Notes under the pieces: generated by a model
What the model was told of the DNA's origin: nothing
The model's input: the letters and a program-made list of their open reading frames with translations, nothing else
Databases searched by the model: none
Translations under genes and position numbers: made by a program
Shown: positions 50,301 to 62,625 of the stretch, piece after piece
Layout of the letters: every line of letters starts with the position of its first letter
Position numbering within the stretch: the stretch's first letter is position 1
Origin: Antedon mediterranea
Lineage: Eukaryota; Echinodermata; Crinoidea; Comatulida; Antedonidae
DNA length: 64,000 nt
Assembly (NCBI RefSeq): GCF_964355755.1
Contig: NC_092670.1
Location: forward strand, 23,247,201 to 23,311,200
Reading direction: 5' to 3'

Positions 50301-53300
50301 CTGTATCTCAGTCTAAGGTGCCAGCTAACGAACAAGTTTAAAATTTTAAGAATATTACAACACATTAAAATGAGCTACCTTTAAAAATGGTATGATGCGT
50401 TTGAAATCTATTTCAGGAAGAAAATGATCCAATAATAAGAATTAGACTTATCAATTTCTACTTCTTTTCAGAATTCAGGAATCAGTCAAGCTTAGAAAGC
50501 TTTTACGATTTTAAATCTCAGATGTACAATAGGCGATTGAAGCCATGTAATTTTCTAGCCATCATTCCAATTACAAATCTAAGATCTCAATTAACTGTGA
50601 AATTTGATGATTGCATTACATTAGTTCATCATTCTCTTTAAATCAGAAGAATCGTCTTTTAAAATCCAAAGATAAAATGCAAATTACTTAACACAAAGAC
50701 AAAATACGAGGCAACATTTTCACGTTCAGTACAATAGTGCTACACAAAACTACTTTATTACTACAATATACTAAATAGCAACAAAATACAAAACTAAGCT
50801 ATGTTTCACACTGTAAATTCAGATTGATGAGCAGTTATTGCTAATAATAAAAGTGGTGTTTACTATGCAAAATATCCGGGTTTTAGATGATTTAGTGTAA
50901 ATCTTAGATTAAGACTGTATTACCATTCAATTAATAATGAAAAATACAATAAATTAAAACATGAAAATAAAGCATCACAATACAAAGATTAACCTTATAA
51001 TTATATTGTCTTTTGATTTAAAAAAAAAACACTTCGGTTTTTGTGAAGACAGTCTTTTTATAATTTTAAATTATTTATCTTTATTTTTAGAATTATAAAT
51101 TAGAAAACAAATATAAATGGGAATAGTGTATTCTTAGCAGCTGTGAAATTGTCTTGTCAATTACTAACTACATCAGGCTATTAAAGTTTGCATGAATTTT
51201 ACATACAACAATGTATATGTACTAGGCTTGTTACTGTAACACAATCTTGCAAAATTGGTTAAACTTGTTTCATTTTTCAATTAAAAACACAGGTTTAAAA
51301 ATACAAAAGCATTACGTTTTTATGTAAACCTAAATAGAAAGTTAACAATGAATGGAGGGAACGCATCATGAGTATCAAAAACAGTAAATGTATTCTATTC
51401 ACTTAAGTGAAATATTCCTCTTTTTATTAGTCTTAAATAGTAAGTATTTCACCTAAGTTAATGAATTAAAAAACTTCCAGTAATTGTTATTCAGAGAATA
51501 TTTGTTGATATTTTAATGGCGTTTTCTGACTACTGTATGGCTTGAAAATAAGATACTTTACTGTACAACATTTGGTCACAATGATCTTGACTACAACATT
51601 TGAATACCGAAAGGTCAAAGGTCGAAGCTTATACACATGTCTTTTGTTGGAGTAGAGAACGCTATATCACCAGAGGGATTGTAGGCAGGAAGCTGACCTA
51701 GCATTTCAAGCCTACTTTGAATGCATATAAAGCGTACATTTAAGGCTAGTCGATTGTGTTTCCTTCCTGCAGCTAATTTCATACTGATTGTGAAGCTAAA
51801 TACGTCTGAGCTGATGTACAATCAAAGAGCATTTCATGGCTTGATATGCTGCTGTACAAACCACTTTAGGCTAGCCAACTGATTGTGCCTAGTGGGCTAA
51901 TGAAAAATTAGCACTGCATTTCACAATCTATATTCACATTTAGTAGAATTCTGTGGCTATAATCGTCGCTAACAATTTGGATACACATTTTTATTTTAAT
52001 CTAATTCCTTTTTTCCAATTCTATCTAAAGCTCTGTCTACACTATCAAATATCAAACTAGTTTGACGAAAAAAGTATGTCAATCCAAGTATGGTAGTGAT
52101 ATGCTCAAATAATATAGTAGAAAAAAAGAAAAGAATATTCTTAATGTATTAACTTAGGTGAAATACTATACTGTATTATTTAAATATCCCAATCAGGGAG
52201 AAAAACTCTAGGTTAACTGTAGGCCGACAGCAGCTATCATTGTGTCTTTAATGTTAATGCAAATAAGCAAGCTGTTTTGATTAAAATGCAAGATCATTAA
52301 TTAAATGTAATATTTTTTTATTCATTTAATTTTAAAAGACACTTCACCGTGGCACTCACAAAGACTGTGGTGTGGTACAAAAAAACATCAACATCATCAA
52401 TAGTATAACTTTACTGTAGAAATAAGTACAGTATAAGAGTTAAAAGAAAAGAAATAAATTTAATACCATAAATACAAAGAAACGCAAGAGATAAAATAAA
52501 TAACAAAAGATTTGTTTAGGTCTGATTGCAAGCAGCTCTAATTGTTTGTAGTTGTATGTAAACATATTCTGATACTTTATTCATATGATTGTATACATTT
52601 TTTTTGCAATTCTCACTCAAACAAATTGAAAACAAAACATAGATTAAAATGTTTAATACTGGTCACCATTCATATTTTTATATTACTATTATTGATTATA
52701 AATAACACCTGCCCTAATACTAGACAACATGTCTAGTTAAATAGCAAAATGATGGCAACAATAATACATGAATAAAATATTTCAAAGCTTCAGGGACATT
52801 TTACAGTTTTTGTTGTTTTTTCTTTCAATTATGCGATAGATAGGTTAGGTTTAAAAGTAATGGATAAAAGTATTTAAGAAAAGATTTCTTCATGTTTTTA
52901 TGAATATTGTTGCATGGTTTAAGTAGTATTGTCCCCCAAAAACATGAAAAATTCAAGTTAATCACGTCTGTCGAAAAAAAAAGGAAGAAAAACTAACGGT
53001 TTCACTTATAAAATAACATAATAAATGGTTAAATTCAACCAAAATTTCATTGGCTGGAAGCCAATTTGACCATTTTTTTGCTTTAAATTACAGTTTTTTC
53101 ACGTAAATAAATTTTGTTTAGAGTCAATTTTTGGTCAAAGTGGATAACTAGAATGCGACATTAAAATGGCATTCAACAATCAAATTATTTTTCAGAGCGA
53201 CATACATCTTTAAACTAAGGCTGTTTAGGTTTCTGCCTTTTATCCGCTTTAATTAATAAGTTATAAAAAGTTTTCTAAAGTCATTGTTACTGTTAGAAAT

Positions 53301-56300
53301 GTTATTAGTATTTACAGTCCTCTCCTGGTTTTATAGCATAGGCTAGTAAAAATGCATGTCATCTGCCTTTGTACATTGATAGAAAGTCTATAAAGACCAT
53401 GCGATTATTGATTGATTTATGTTATAATTATTACAGCCTTCCCTTCGTTAAAAATGCATAGGTAGCTAAGACTAGGATGTAATTGATGCATCTAGTGTTA
53501 TTTAAAAAAACTCTTGACTGACAATGTTTGCTAGGCAACACCGTTATAAATAGCCAACATCGACCAAACAGAATGAGATTTTGAATGGCTGGTTTGTAAC
53601 ATTCATTTCGAAACCAATGCATAAAATATGAGTGTTAGGAGTGGAGTTGTAACTTGATGGTTATGATGCTTGGCTACCACTCCAAGGGTCCTGGGTTCAA
53701 GTCCCGTCACATGTCAGGATTATTTCTAAGAAGAAAATTACAACTCCACTCCCAAAGACTTGTAATAAGACTTTGTTTATGTAGAGCATTATGATGGTAG
53801 TTACTATAATACTATAAAAGCTTCTAAATATGGTAATATTGGAGCTATAGCTTGGTGGTTAACGTGCTTGCCTTCCAATTCCAAGGTTCAATACTGACCT
53901 AGTGTCTGGGTTGTCCAGTGTAACTCACAACTCTTTCAACTTCATTCCCTAAGCCTCAAATGAGACTAATAATTAATTAGTGACAGTTTTAATTTTGTTT
54001 TTACAAGCCCTTTAATAATTGTTTCAGCCTAAAAAAAAACACTTTTGATTGACTAAACTAACTGTGAAAAACTGGGCTTACTGTACATGGGAAACACAAT
54101 ATCACAAGTAATGTCCAGGCTGGGATTCTTACCATTTATAATTTTTTTGTAATCTGACATGACAATAAAATATCAACCAAACATTAAATAAAGTAAGTTT
54201 GTAAGCATTATGAATAATATAAATGATTGAAAAGCTATGTGAAAAATTTGTATAACATTTATTTTTGAGAAAAAATTATTAGATTTGCATGTTTATTAGG
54301 CCTTAAGCCTTTGATTTTGCATATTTTTGTTTTGCTTGACATGGTTTAGGCCAGGACTTGAGCCTAGAGTTTAAGTAACTAGCCTACATATAGTCAATGA
54401 ATTACAATGTATTGAATATTTTAATTTATTTGGAATATTTTTTTAATTGTAATTCTACTAATTGAAAACACACTAAGTAAACAAACTAACAGTCTGCAAC
54501 GACAACAGAGTTAAAGAAGCAACCAAAACATGTCAACGCTACTGTACTACTGCAGTATGCTGCAGAACCTTGGGCAATTATAAAACACAACAGGAAGCCT
54601 GATATTCCTGCAGGAAATCATGATATAAATGGTAAAAGCAATGATCAACAAACGTAAAAAAACTTAATATCTAGACAGGATGCTAAGAACAACCCACGTA
54701 ACTATTCATTCATAAAAATGAAATTTAAAAAAAATAAACCAAAAAAAATACCGATATTTCATATTAATTTATAACCAAACTCTACTGCTGGAGTGTCAAG
54801 GTCGTTTAGTTTCAGCTATGCATATTAAAATTGGGATCCTATTAAATTAGGGTCAAATAACATTAATATATAAATAGTATTAATATAAAGTCATATAGAA
54901 TACAAAAATAGGCGTGACAACAACAGCTTTCTTAACTGTTGGCATTCTATTAATAACATTAACACAAAATGGATGTACTGTATGTTGCTGATACTATCTC
55001 TTGTTCAATAACCCTATCAGCTTGTGGTGTCGGCCACCGACTATCAGTGCAGCAGCAGCAATGCCACAATATTATTAACCAACACAACAAAAATCATTCA
55101 TTTAACAACTTACCTTTTAGATTTCAAACTAAATCTTGTCTGCTTATTTTGGAATGTAAAATTATTTCAGCTATTGTGATTACACAAAACACTGTTAGTA
55201 CAAAATACTTGGCTTTTTTGCAAAGTAAAATGCTTGCTTTTTCTACAACACACAAGTGTTTGTCAGTCTTGTCAGTATAATGTTCAACCCATAGGCAAAT
55301 TAGCTTCACCTTTAACCTTTCAAGTGTAAATAGAGGGCTCACTTGAAAACTTTAAAAAGAAATCTATATATTTTTTAATGAGGAAGTAAAATCTCTGCTT
55401 AAAAAAAAATTTAAAACCATGCAATAACAATTTATGTCTTCCAAATAGGGACCATTTGGAAGACCAGGAATTTCCAAATTTTAAACTAAAAAAGCATATT
55501 ACTAAGCAACAATCTAAAGGTACATTTTATTTTTCTGCAATGGGGATATAATTAATTATGTTATTAAGTATTAATTATTATAAACTAAACTTTTCATTAT
55601 ACAGAATTTCTATGTTTTTTCTTAAAACAAATGATAATAAATGATACTTGACTTGACTATTTGCCATGTAAAAATGGACGAGATAAAATACATTAGAATA
55701 TATTAAAAATACATTTAAACTACTGGAAAAAAGGACATTGCAATATTTAAAATACTGAATTACTGTAAAAAAATGAATTATGTTTGGACAAATGATTTTA
55801 AACGTGGTGGTGTAACTCTCACCAATTTGTTAATAAATTCATTGTGTATATAATGGGTGAGAACAGTTTTTCAAAATGCAATTAATTTTCCTTAAAGTTT
55901 GATTGGATTTGTTTTTTTTAAATATAATATATAATATTAATATAATCAACTCCCCATTTTATATAAATAATTATCACATTTATATGAAGGATACTGTATA
56001 TTTTATGCTTAACTGTTAACTTATTCACTTTATTCATTATCCATTTTGTGAGTCAAACAGATCCAAAAGATACAATTTATTAGTTATTTCTAGTATAAAA
56101 TGTCAATCAATTAGTATTGCTATTCTCTAGGTAAGTTGAAAGTTAAACATACAAGGAGGATGCAATGGGTATAATCTATAGTGTCAAAATGTTAACACAA
56201 TGGTCTCTAGAAATTGGAAATAATAAAAATAATATCATTAGGATTATAAAAACACTGTTGTGTGTTTCACTTATGACAGGGTTGTCCTTGGTTGGTGTAC

Positions 56301-59300
56301 CGATATTGACAACAGCAGTTAGTCTCCATTTGAATAATTTAGTCCAATACAGATACAGTACTGTACTAACAGTACTAACTAGTAACTGATCAATCCCTGT
56401 ACTTGAGTGTTGTCACGCATGACTAGGTATTCAATAAGCAAATCATTACCATTAGTAATGCACTGCACAATATAGTATGCAATAACATAATTGTTTTTAT
56501 TGTTGCTAATCTAATTTCATATTAATATATCATTGTTCAAATGTATTTTTAGAGTGCATTGAAATCTTTATGGTGTATTATAGTTGATAAAAACAAAACA
56601 GTAACTGCTATTAAAATGTTAGTCATGTATTCAAAATTTCTGCTAATTTTTAGTCGCGTGGAAGCGACTCTATAGTTCACTATGTCGGTCGGTCTGTCTG
56701 TCTGTCGGTCTGTCTGTCGGTCTGTCTGTCTGTCTGTCGGTCCGGTATCACTATGCGTTTTATCGCTTTATGACCTTATCTTGATATCAGTTTAATCTAG
56801 CTAAGTCAATTTTTCACAGAATATTCCTTATGGCCAGGAATCGATGTGGTTATGTTTTCACGGTGCGCAATAAAAAATGACGTGGTCTACGCACGATTTA
56901 ACGAAATCACGTTTGTAATCATATCTTAACAACCATGAATCACAGTTAAATAAAATTTGGTACTCATAAATTTCAGGGCATAAATCATCATATGGCAATA
57001 CAATTACGTGCGTAGCGCATGTAACGCATGCGTAAGCGCGCTTAAAATTTTCGAAAAATTTATTTTCGATGAAATAAGAGTACGTTTCAGGCAATTTTAA
57101 GCGTTTACAAAATTGCCATGAGTGCGCAGATTTTTGCGCGCGCACTGCGCGTTAAATGTTATTGCGCACTCTTCTTGCCCGATTTCTGTTTTCTTGACTT
57201 ACTTTTCAACTCGAAATTACGTTATACGAGCACGTCAAAAGTGACAGGCTACGCACGTGTAAATTAAAAAAATATAAATGTTTTTAAACATTTCAACATT
57301 TTTAAACATGTTCAGTAATTTCGGTCAGTATAGTTCACTATGTCGGTCGGTCCGTCTGTCTGTCGGTCTGTCTGTCTGTCGGTCTGTTTGTCTGTCGGTC
57401 CGGTATCACTATGCATTGTAGCACGCGACTTAATGGCTGTTGGCCTTGTTTCTTTAAAGATTTATTCTCTCCCAAAAACATGAACAATTAAGATTTATAA
57501 AATCAGATTTTAAATACGCCAGTTTGCAGTTTTAATAAAGTTATTCAAAAACCCCCCAAAAAAATAATTATTTCACTTATAAAATGACAAAAGAAACGGT
57601 TAATTTTAACCAAAAACCATTGCCTGACAGACAATTTAAGTATTTTTGGCTTTGAATTACACTTTTTTTCAGGTAAAAATTTTTTTTTTCGATTAAGTTT
57701 TTGGTCGAAGTGAATAACTAATATATGTGACATTTTTTAAAAAAGGCATATTTTTTAGGGGGACAGTATATCTTTAAAAATTCATTACATGAATAATACT
57801 TTACTAAGAAACATTATTTTTGCTCGGTGATGTGGGTATGATCAGCTTTAAACAAATAAGCTAATTTTCGGGTTTTAATTTCTATACCAAAACGTGTACT
57901 GTAAATCACTTGATCAAATTGAAATTATTCTCAGTTGTGCAATACAGGATATAAACTGGTAAATTACGATTATGATTTATTAAATTGTGATTTATACTGT
58001 AAATGTACATAAAATCCTATCCAGCCAATAAAAAAAAGAGTTTGGAATTTCCCAGGTACAATAAATAGTAGTATGATGTTTATTTAGAATATGCTAATGT
58101 GGCTTTCGTTCAATAAGCACACACAATAGATAAAGCACAGACACAACAAGCATAAATATGTCGCATAATTGAAAAATAAACAAATGCTAAGGGATGGGTT
58201 GCTATAAAACATCAAAAGAATTTTTGTTCCCACAGTACAACAATAATGGTTTGGGTTTTTTTAAGAGGGGCTTTACTATTAGTATCTGTTTTTGATGTAC
58301 AATCAACACGAGGATCTTACTTAGTCAAGTAACTGTATTCCATCACGCAACACAGCGAAGATGATATTAGGGATTATCCCAGTGTTCTCGTTCATATCAT
58401 TCCATCGCCTGGGTGCCATTGCCTGGGTGGGGGAGAGAGCTTGCTATTCATATTCCCCTTCCCCCCCCCCCCCCCCCACCAGAAGCCATAGTGGTCAATT
58501 TTTAGATGGAAAATGAGAGAACAACAAGTGGAATTGATTTTATTATAGAGTCAAGTATTGGTGACATAAAAACATACCTACAATCAATTGGGGGAAAATA
58601 TGGGTATTGTATGTACAGTATACTGCCATTGCTCCAATAATAAGTATAATTGTTATGCTGCCAAGTGACAACGTCTGATTGCTGAATTAAAACTATCACA
58701 ATATAATCAGTGTACCCTGTAGAAGCGCCTTCCCACTCTACAATATATTGTAATGGGAGGTGATTCTTCTAAGACTAAAACTCAAGACATATTGCAGACA
58801 ATAACGTCTGTAAAATCACTCCTTTTCACCTACATTCTTTGAGAAGCATTACAAATAGAAAACTGGCTTTTTTTCCTGCAAATAAAGATGACTTTGGTTT
58901 GTAAGTTATAGTTATTATATATACAGATTTGCTTTTAATCTATACTGTAAGTTACAACATAGAAGGCAATGTTTTGACAACACAAGTTTTAGAAAGAGAA
59001 CTTTACAAGTTTCACATTTGTAGAGTGGGAGAAAATAAATTATGCTGGGTGAAAAGGCCTTCAAATAAATTTTAAAATGGGTGAATAAAGAGCACTGAAT
59101 TAAACAATGATCAACGAACAGAAAGAGAAAGTTGGCTGTAACTAAACTATCAAGACGGAAATAAACGCTATTTTAGTGAAATTAATGGGCAGCAATATAA
59201 TATTATTTCAGGGGGAGGAGGGACACTTGATTGAACAAATTCATCCTTAACTAAGGTTACCTTATTGGACTTTATTGGATGTCAAATCAGTATCAATAAG

Positions 59301-59551
59301 TTAAGTTGTGGGAGGGGTGCGGTTCTTACTGGGTAAAGGAAGGTAGAACCTTTATCCCCGACATACACTTAGGATATGGGGAGCAGTGCTTAGATTAATG
59401 TCTCTGGTTAATACATGGTATCAAAAGCATATGTAGAAAGACATTTTAGGAGAAAGAAGGACTTAAAATTAACTATGTAAAGATCTTACCTCAGTGGTCC
59501 TGTCTGGATGGTGGTTCAAAGCTAAATTTTTATAAGCCCACAGCAAGTCTT
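35388..59551 (-). CDS. Nine upstream exons in frame with TNRC6; first two encode part of a DnaJ J domain
   Basis: Minus-strand exons: 59551-59490, 44445-44379, 41808-41777, 40254-40209, 39339-39206, 37621-37508, 37221-37126, 36034-36010, 35513-35388. Each has a clean AG acceptor and a GT donor, except the donor after 44379, which is GC (CAG/GCAAGT). Phases match at every join and the last exon ends in phase 1, as needed by the TNRC6 exon at 33249. The 234 residues contain no stop. Exon 1 reads as J-domain helix II plus the HPD loop (WAYKNLALNHHPDRTTE), exon 2 as helix III (STEKFREITAAFVSKVSG), then an acidic VEDYEDLGDEE, FFKVFKDALYS, a Cys-containing segment (CQSHPQN), a basic helical segment (RRLKRKPVPN) and a linker with SPWPHQP. 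HPD is the motif that stimulates Hsp70 ATPase. Helix I is not in the window. Either a J-domain-GW182 protein or two neighbouring genes; I recognise nothing outside the J domain. Confidence 0.6.
37346..37469. mobile_element. MITE family B, short complete copy
   Basis: Left end 'aagctctgtctacactat', centre 'gatatggtagtgatatgaca' and right end 'aaagtttgatagtgtagcca' plus 'aagc'. About 124 bp. It lies in the intron between the exons 37621-37508 and 37221-37126, showing that this region is tolerant of insertions. Confidence 0.8.
40319..40915. repeat. Tandem repeat, about 150-bp period, 4 copies
   Basis: Unit starts 'tttctaaagtaccgcttaaa', continues 'tttccctgcttaggaatatg' and 'attattccatagaaacaaaa', and ends 'aacatctatttgaagcgaaa'. 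Starts at about 40319, 40478, 40629 and 40779. The middle two copies are almost identical, the outer ones diverged. It is in the intron between the exons at 41777 and 40254. Confidence 0.9.
41465..41728. repeat. Tandem repeat, 63-bp period, about 4.3 copies
   Basis: Unit 'agtgtgtgaacagatgtcta', 'tgaattatattacacagtat', 'ctcttccacaacttcaaaaa', 'gcc'. Because 63 is a multiple of three, both strands stay open in one frame across the array. It lies only about 50 bases downstream of the tiny exon 41808-41777, in its intron. Confidence 0.9.
41846..42644. mobile_element. TIR DNA transposon, non-autonomous, about 0.8 kb
   Basis: Left end AAATACCGTAGTTCCCCGGG then 'tataatcccacc'; right end 'ggtgggattatacccgagg' then AACTACGGTATTT. 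A second inner copy 'gggattatactcgagg' sits just inside the right end. The interior is more GC-rich than its surroundings and has TAGGCC motifs but no transposase frame. It lies 38 bases upstream (minus strand) of the exon starting at 41808, so its ends may touch the branch-point region. Confidence 0.87.
43857..44170 (+). repeat. Tandem duplication, about 176-bp unit, 2 copies
   Basis: 'gattctcattgcgatgcctc' at 43858 and 'gattctcattgtgatgtcta' at 44034 each continue with 'gagatgatggcatacatagt' and 'aatcaaacctctagtatatt'. Intronic, without coding content. Confidence 0.85.
46204..46245 (+). repeat. SINE tail fragment
   Basis: 'cagcgcatagagactatttg' and 'tattttgcgctatataaat' match the end of the full SINE at 18786-19092 in layout ('cagcgcttt' to 'ggcgctatataaat'). 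The head is not recognisable. Confidence 0.55.
52027..52110. repeat. MITE family B, left-half copy
   Basis: 'aaagctctgtctacactatc' followed by 'aagtatggtagtgatatgct' matches the left half of the element at 26551-26714. The right terminus is not seen. Confidence 0.7.
53638..53752 (+). mobile_element. Foldback element with tRNA-like core
   Basis: Perfect 15-bp inverted ends: GGAGTGGAGTTGTAA at 53638-53652 and TTACAACTCCACTCC at 53738-53752. Between them lie an A-box-like 'aacttgatggttatgatg' and a B-box-like 'tgggttcaagtcccg'. A cloverleaf with a proper acceptor stem is not visible, so it is not called a tRNA gene. Confidence 0.65.
53841..53955 (+). repeat. tRNA-derived SINE head
   Basis: 'tagcttggtggttaacgtg' (A-box-like) followed by 'ccaaggttcaatactgacc' (weak B-box-like). 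The head resembles the minus-strand copy at 13754-13808. It has no normal anticodon arm. Confidence 0.5.
56653..57432. mobile_element. TIR element (AGTCGCGTG ends) with internal GTCGGTCTGTCT arrays
   Basis: The left end AGTCGCGTG near 56653 is mirrored by CACGCGACT near 57422. Each end carries a direct copy of 'tatagttcactatgtcggtc' followed by a CTGT/CGGT-rich array and 'ggtccggtatcactatgc'. The centre is richer in CG dinucleotides than its flanks ('gcgcgcgcactgcgcg'). No transposase motif was recognised in the roughly 95-codon minus-strand frame inside it. Confidence 0.75.
58455..58480 (+). repeat. Poly-C tract
   Basis: 'cccctt' followed by 17 C. A second C run lies at 60323-60338 (about 15 C). 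Both are in the presumed 5' introns of the minus-strand gene and are likely length-polymorphic or assembly-sensitive. Confidence 0.8.
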
Positions 59552-60322
59552 CTGTAAAACGAAAAAGACAAAAATCAGATTTAATGAATTATCCACTATC
59601 ATCAAGACAGAAAACAGTAATTCCAATGAACAGATTCAACACAAAATATTTTATACTGTATTGAATATCAGGTTGGTACTTTACTGCATGTTGCTACACT
59701 TTATATTGTTTGTAACCAGACTTGGTTGGGTAACTACGAGTTTTACTTGTCCAGATGTAGAAATTGTACTGGTACTAGTGGGAGTTAGTGCATATTTTCT
59801 TACTAGCCCATGGGCTAATAAAAGGATATTATTGGCTAGCCTGTCATTGTTTTTTGCCAACAATAGGTTGCTCAAGTATGATATTACTAGTCCAGATGTA
59901 GAAATTATACTGGTAATGTGAATTGGTACATATTTTATCTAGCCCATGGGCTAATAGAAGGATATTTTGGTTAGCATGTAGTAGCATGGCTAGACTTAAA
60001 CTTAAACTTAGCCATGGAGAAATTAGCCAAAATGTGCCTGGATTATATTCAGCACAGGTTCACTGAAAATGGGTTTGTTGAATTTAGAGTCTAGACCAAT
60101 TGTTGCCAATATGGTATAAAAAATGTTGACAATAAGCCAACAAAAATCATCTCTCCACCAGGAGAGGGCAGAAAAACATAGTATTAAATATTGCTCAATA
60201 AAATGATATTTTCAAAAATAATAATTTTAAATTAATAATAATTGCGAAGTCAATATTATCTTAAATAATAAATAAAAAATAGGTTTGATTCATGTTGTGA
60301 TTTGAAAATATATATAATGCCT

Positions 60323-60338
60323 ACCCCCCCCCCCCCCC
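60323..60338 (+). repeat. Poly-C tract
   Basis: A run of about 15 C bases flanked by 'tgccta' and 'ttaccat'. Read on the minus strand it is a G tract upstream of the J-domain exon. Confidence 0.75.
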
Positions 60339-61099
60339 TTACCATAATTGGTCTTATTATAATAAAAGTAAAACAAGTAAAATCCATTTTCAACTATCTT
60401 TAAAGATGCATTATTTCATTCCTTCCATAGTTTTATGAATTATGTTGGTAATATGGAAACTACAAAGATGATACTGTAAATCAAATTAAATATTGCACCT
60501 GGTTTATAGTACTTGGACAATGAGGAAGAACTTCAGCATTATGTAGTAAAGTGCATTTTGTTTAATTAATAAACACAGTTCATTTTAGATCTGTAAAAGT
60601 TATTAATGTACTGTAGTCTCAGGGGGCGTAGGTCCAAAATTCAGAGAAAATTTGTGGGTGGAATTATTATTTATTTGTTAGCACAGTAATTTATTAAATT
60701 TAAATGGTGTATCAGTAGATATAATAAATTAATGGTTTTGTCTCTTTTAATTAATAACCATTTTTAAGAGCAAGTACAAAGGTCAAATGTCAGGATAGCT
60801 TGAGGCCTTGATGAGTTTAATTAATAGGTTACTATTTCCTATTATTATTAACTGCAGCTAAAAAGTCAGGGTTTAGTAATACTGTGGTACAGATTACTGT
60901 AGCCACTGATAATACCAGAACATAACAACTACTGTACACCCCTTAATTATAAAAAGCCCCGGGATAGAGGCCTGGCTGCAATTTATATTCGTACCTAAGT
61001 TGCGGACTCCTTATGTGAAAGATAGCCGCACTACTTCATAATATAACTAAACCTAACCCTCTAAATGATCTCTTCTGTCACTATAAAGTAAAAAGAAGT

Positions 61100-61170
61100 T
61101 GCTCATGTGATTCGAACTTCATACATCGACATGCGAAGGCCATAGTCTAATCTACTCGACCACAGTCACA
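61100..61170 (-). repeat. tRNA-derived SINE head (minus strand)
   Basis: On the minus strand: 'gtggtcgagtagattagact' (A-box-like) and 'gaagttcgaatcacatgag' with the B-box core GTTCGAATC, spaced about 35 bases. The SINE body probably continues to the left, where 'aaaagccccgggatagagg' ends the block. Confidence 0.6.
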
Positions 61171-61512
61171 AACGACCCGACAGAAAGCGTTTGCATTATC
61201 GAATTGTAGTTAGGTCAATCGTTACATCACACCTTACTGTATGGATATGACTAATGAATATTCATGTTTATTTTGTGACGTTTCATGAGGGGTTACTTAC
61301 AAAAACAAGATGGTGTGTCAGTAAGTAACATGGGGTTGGATGGTTGGTTTTGCTCACTGGTTCTATACTCACACACAGCATAACCCTTTACTAATATACA
61401 CAGTATGCTCTCTAGAATTCAATAATTAGTTCAATAACTACAGTACGGTAAACAATAATTTACAAAACACAATCAATACCATTAAGAGATTTAAACAATG
61501 TACAGTATTCCT

Positions 61513-61545
61513 TAAGCTCTGTATACTCTACACTATCAAACTTAG
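61513..61545. repeat. MITE family B, end fragment
   Basis: 'taagctctgtatactctaca' and 'ctatcaaactta' match the family B terminus with a small insertion. The rest is absent. Confidence 0.5.
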
Positions 61546-62482
61546 TCTGGGCTCCTGACGGAGTTTCGTCTTAATATTAGTAAAAATATAAATATTTTTG
61601 CACATATGGCGCTTCATACGTGTATTACTACAGTTTGGATACTCTGGGGAAGCACGCACAAGTCACATGGTTTGACACCAAGAATTCTTGGTGCATACGA
61701 TTATCCAGTTTTATCCAGATTATTCAGCCGAATGCCATTGGCTACTCACCCGTACGCCGTTTTACTATTCATATTTCAGAATTTAAAAGACTCAACAACT
61801 AAGATGATGCGCATGCGTTATGTTACGTTTAGACAATGTGTACTTTGGGTACATTGATGACAATTTCTGAAGGCTAGAAATGATTTTATATGCCTAGTAG
61901 TCTGGTAAACATTTGATGGGATTTTTCCCGAGAACATGAAAACTCGTCTTGATATGATAGGCTAGCTTCTCCGCAAATCAAACATTGAATGGATCATTTA
62001 ATATCATGCAGAGATAATTTGATTTAATTCCCACCCAGACCCTGTGCTGTTCTGTGTAGTGGTGTACTATAGTCTGGTTGTGTGCCGGTGGTGGCATGTA
62101 CCTTATTGGTGTTTTATTTGGCAGGTCATACGTACGAGTTGAGTAGGCCTACGAAGGAGGCCTAGGCTAGGACTAAACAATCATTAAACAAAACAACTTG
62201 GCAACACGATTTTATATTTCAACAGTTGTTCAGTCTCGATCGTACATTTATAACTGTACGTACTCAATCTTTTTCATTTTGAAACAAAATGATCATTGGT
62301 TGATTCGAAATCCATATTTACATAACGCCCCCCATATAGCCAAATACGGTATGATGTACGTCATTCTTATCGGATATTTGCGGTCTGCAAATCGATTTCT
62401 ATACGTGTTTCACAAGTCTGTATTTTCAGACAAAAATCGAAATAAAACAAATTTAAAAAAAGACAATGAATACAGACTTGGG

Positions 62483-62625
62483 GCAAGTCTATATCAAACT
62501 TTATGTGACAAAAAAATGTGATGTGCCAAAATCTGGACATGATTACATAAGTACCACATTTGGACATACACCTATATTTGGATACATCACACTTTCTTTG
62601 TTAAACTAGTTTGATACTAGTTTAG
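62483..62625. mobile_element. MITE family B, diverged near-complete copy
   Basis: 'gcaagtctatatcaaacttt' at the left, then 'aatgtgatgtgccaaaatct' and 'catttggacatacaccta', and 'actagtttgatactagttt' at the right. The order of blocks equals that of the copy at 26551-26714. Confidence 0.65.

Larger units (their letters stand above)
44446..59489 (-). other. Large intron (about 15 kb) between the two J-domain exons
   Basis: AT-rich DNA with no exon that I can support on either strand. It holds a SINE tail (46204-46245), a family B fragment (52027-52110), tRNA-like elements (53638-53955), a TIR element (56653-57432) and a C tract (58455-58480). Short open frames in it look like chance. Confidence 0.5.

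Noticed and set aside
56858-57145. A 95-codon minus-strand frame in the CG-rich core of the TIR element
   Set aside because: No transposase or other domain motif was recognisable. The length is plausible by chance in a locally GC-rich segment.
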